Below are positions 62,554 through 64,000 of a DNA stretch of 64,000 bases, in pieces. Position numbers and translations under genes: made by a program. The stretch covers positions 1 to 64,000 of the forward strand of contig JANOCT010000035.1 of assembly GCA_031412335.1 (NCBI GenBank), read 5' to 3'. This stretch comes from JBBQYA01 sp031412335. Its GTDB lineage: Bacteria; Bacteroidota; Bacteroidia; Sphingobacteriales; Sphingobacteriaceae. Numbering within the stretch: the stretch's first letter is position 1; each line of letters begins with the position of its first letter. Under the pieces are notes generated by a model. It made no database searches. It saw nothing but the letters and a program-made list of their open reading frames with translations, and was not told where the DNA came from.

Positions 62554-64000
62554 TTATTTTCTTGCCCAAAATTTCCACAAAGGAGATTTTTTAATTTCCC
62601 CTTCGCCGTAATAGCTATAATCTTTATTTCCATAACTCGAATAGTCGGAATAATAGTAATAATTGCTACCATAATAATTACCATAATTAGTATTATAGTA
62701 ACTTGAATGTAAAGCATCATCACCAAAAGCATTTAACACTATCACCGTGTTTTTTAAATTATATTCCTGATAAATACGTTGTGGAATTGATGCTGAGCTG
62801 GTTCGGCTTACTCCCGAACGCAATACAAACACATTAATATCAGCATTTTTAACCAAGGGAATTGAATCCGATACTAAACCTATTGGAGCAGTATCAATTA
62901 TAATATAATCATACATAGTCCGAAGTTTTATTATCAACTCTTCCATTTTCGGTAGGTATAATAATTCACTCGGGTTAGGAGGATTAGGCCCGGAAGGTAT
63001 AAAATCAAGATTATGTGTTCCTGTTTGAATAATAACTTGCTCCAACGTATTTTGACTACTCAGATAGGTACTTAAACCTTTATCATTTTTTATTTTAAAT
63101 GTTTTATGAATTTTAGATTTTCTTAAATCGGCAGCAATTATTAATACTCTTTTATCAATAAGTGTAAGCGTACTTGCGAGGTTGATAGCCAAAAAAGATT
63201 TTCCTTCACCAGAAATAGCGGAAGTAATACAAATGGTTTTACTTCCTAATTCACCAGCTAAAAAACTCAAGTTTGTTCTTACAGATCTTACCGATTCAGC
63301 AAAAACAGATTTTGGATGTGATAAGGAAAGTATCTGAGTGCTAAATTCATCTAATTCTGATGGATATTTTCTAATTACTCCAATAATCGGAATAGTTGTA
63401 ATTGACTCAACAGTTTCTTTATCGTAAATCAATTGATTTGACATTCGTACTAAAACGATTATTGAAATACCTGCTAACAAACCCATAATAATAGCGCTTG
63501 TGTAGATTTTTTTGGGAATTGGCGAAACTAATGAACCATAACTGCCTGCTTCATCTACTAATGTAGCTCCAGGCAAAATAGCTGATTTACTGATTGCTGC
63601 TTCTAATTTCTTTTCACTCAAATAAGCATATACTTTTTCATTAATCTGAAAATCACGCTGAAGAGTAACATAGCTTCGCTCTTTTTCTGGAATTGCAACA
63701 ACCTGATCTTTTGCAATATTTAGTTCTTTAGTAATAAGTGCAATCGTTCTATTATTTCTTACTCTTAGCGAGGCAATATTTTGCACGATTGATTTTTTTG
63801 TTGCATCAATCTGACTATCTATTTCAATCATTGATTGAGAAAGTGGTGCATATAACGTTTGCCTGCTGCTTTTTTCGAGCAAAAGACTGTTTAGTGTACT
63901 AATTAATCCCGATAATAACCCAGATTCAGGTGTATTTTCTATATTAAAATTAAAACTAACTTGACTTTTTCCTGCTCTGATTTGCTCTTCTAATAAATCA
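62554..64000 (-). CDS. Wzc-type polysaccharide chain-length/tyrosine kinase, N-terminus beyond the window
   Basis: 481 codons visible; the frame is open across the right edge. It holds the end of the Wzz/GNVR periplasmic region with a long coiled coil, a membrane helix (IYTSAIIMGLLAGISIIVLV), and the cytoplasmic BY-kinase domain: Walker A ISGEGKS, Walker A' IIAADLR, Walker B YIIIDTA. The tail is rich in tyrosine (NYGNYYGSNYYYYSDY and more), the autophosphorylation cluster. In the Walker A' the first of the two usual aspartates is alanine. It controls chain length or export; 24 bases separate it from upxY. Confidence 0.92.
   Translation of the reverse strand, partial: DLLEEQIRAGKSQVSFNFNIENTPESGLLSGLISTLNSLLLEKSSRQTLYAPLSQSMIEIDSQIDATKKSIVQNIASLRVRNNRTIALITKELNIAKDQVVAIPEKERSYVTLQRDFQINEKVYAYLSEKKLEAAISKSAILPGATLVDEAGSYGSLVSPIPKKIYTSAIIMGLLAGISIIVLVRMSNQLIYDKETVESITTIPIIGVIRKYPSELDEFSTQILSLSHPKSVFAESVRSVRTNLSFLAGELGSKTICITSAISGEGKSFLAINLASTLTLIDKRVLIIAADLRKSKIHKTFKIKNDKGLSTYLSSQNTLEQVIIQTGTHNLDFIPSGPNPPNPSELLYLPKMEELIIKLRTMYDYIIIDTAPIGLVSDSIPLVKNADINVFVLRSGVSRTSSASIPQRIYQEYNLKNTVIVLNAFGDDALHSSYYNTNYGNYYGSNYYYYSDYSSYGNKDYSYYGEGEIKKSPLWKFWARK

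Noticed and set aside
62529..62732. Small minus-strand frame of 67 codons
   Set aside because: It overlaps the Tyr-rich tail of the Wzc-like gene in another frame and is low in complexity.

Overview
The window looks like a chromosomal segment of an AT-rich member of the Bacteroidota (roughly one third G+C by eye). The signs are: Bacteroidota-type -7 promoter boxes (TAnnTTTG) before several genes, C-terminal type IX secretion (Por) sorting domains on two proteins, a SusC/FecA-type TonB receptor with a carboxypeptidase-like N-terminal domain, a UpxY-type antiterminator heading a polysaccharide operon, and the era-der housekeeping pair. I cannot place it below phylum with confidence; a Sphingobacteria/Chitinophaga/Cytophaga-like lineage is plausible.

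Left part (1-9.2 kb). A large secreted surface protein runs off the left edge. Then comes a compact arsenic operon on the minus strand, arsR - DUF6428 - arsN-like GNAT - arsC - aquaporin, with no ArsB or Acr3 pump, so the aquaporin is the candidate arsenite exit route. An ArsR-type palindrome lies upstream of arsR. Next is a convergent, overlapping pair: an Eco47II-like restriction endonuclease that seems to have lost its catalytic ExK pair, and a large phospholipase-D/superfamily-2 helicase/DUF3427 protein. An initiator tRNA(fMet) closes this block, with its own promoter and terminator.

Housekeeping part (9.2-21.5 kb): era, der, a small repetitive lipoprotein, a CtpA-type protease, murQ plus a hypothetical gene, the phosphate uptake operon pstSCAB-phoU, and a polysaccharide-deacetylase-like gene. 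The pst promoter carries three 11-bp TTAAnnTTA repeats directly against a -7 box, a textbook activator-dependent Pho layout.

Accessory part (21.6-30.2 kb): DUF4331 secreted protein, TPR protein, HupE/UreJ membrane protein, a small Cys/His-rich exported protein, and a TonB receptor, followed by a c-type-cytochrome-like lipoprotein and a DUF5777 beta-barrel. The first five look like one functional unit, possibly for metal acquisition, and are my best candidate for an undescribed system.

Polysaccharide part (30.2-64 kb, all minus strand, transcribed right to left): a Wzc-type chain-length/tyrosine kinase (N-terminus beyond the right edge), UpxY antiterminator, asparagine synthase-like amidotransferase, Wzm/Wzt ABC exporter, about a dozen glycosyltransferases including a GT11 fucosyltransferase, several methyltransferases, an acyltransferase, a Wzy-like membrane protein, and a carbamoyltransferase. 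A broken methyltransferase lies in the gap near the operon's end, and a YadA-like/S74/T9SS surface protein and a second acyltransferase follow. More than half of the cluster's genes use GTG or TTG starts, and there are many short overlaps, so translation is probably coupled. No nucleotide-sugar synthesis genes are present, so precursors must come from elsewhere.
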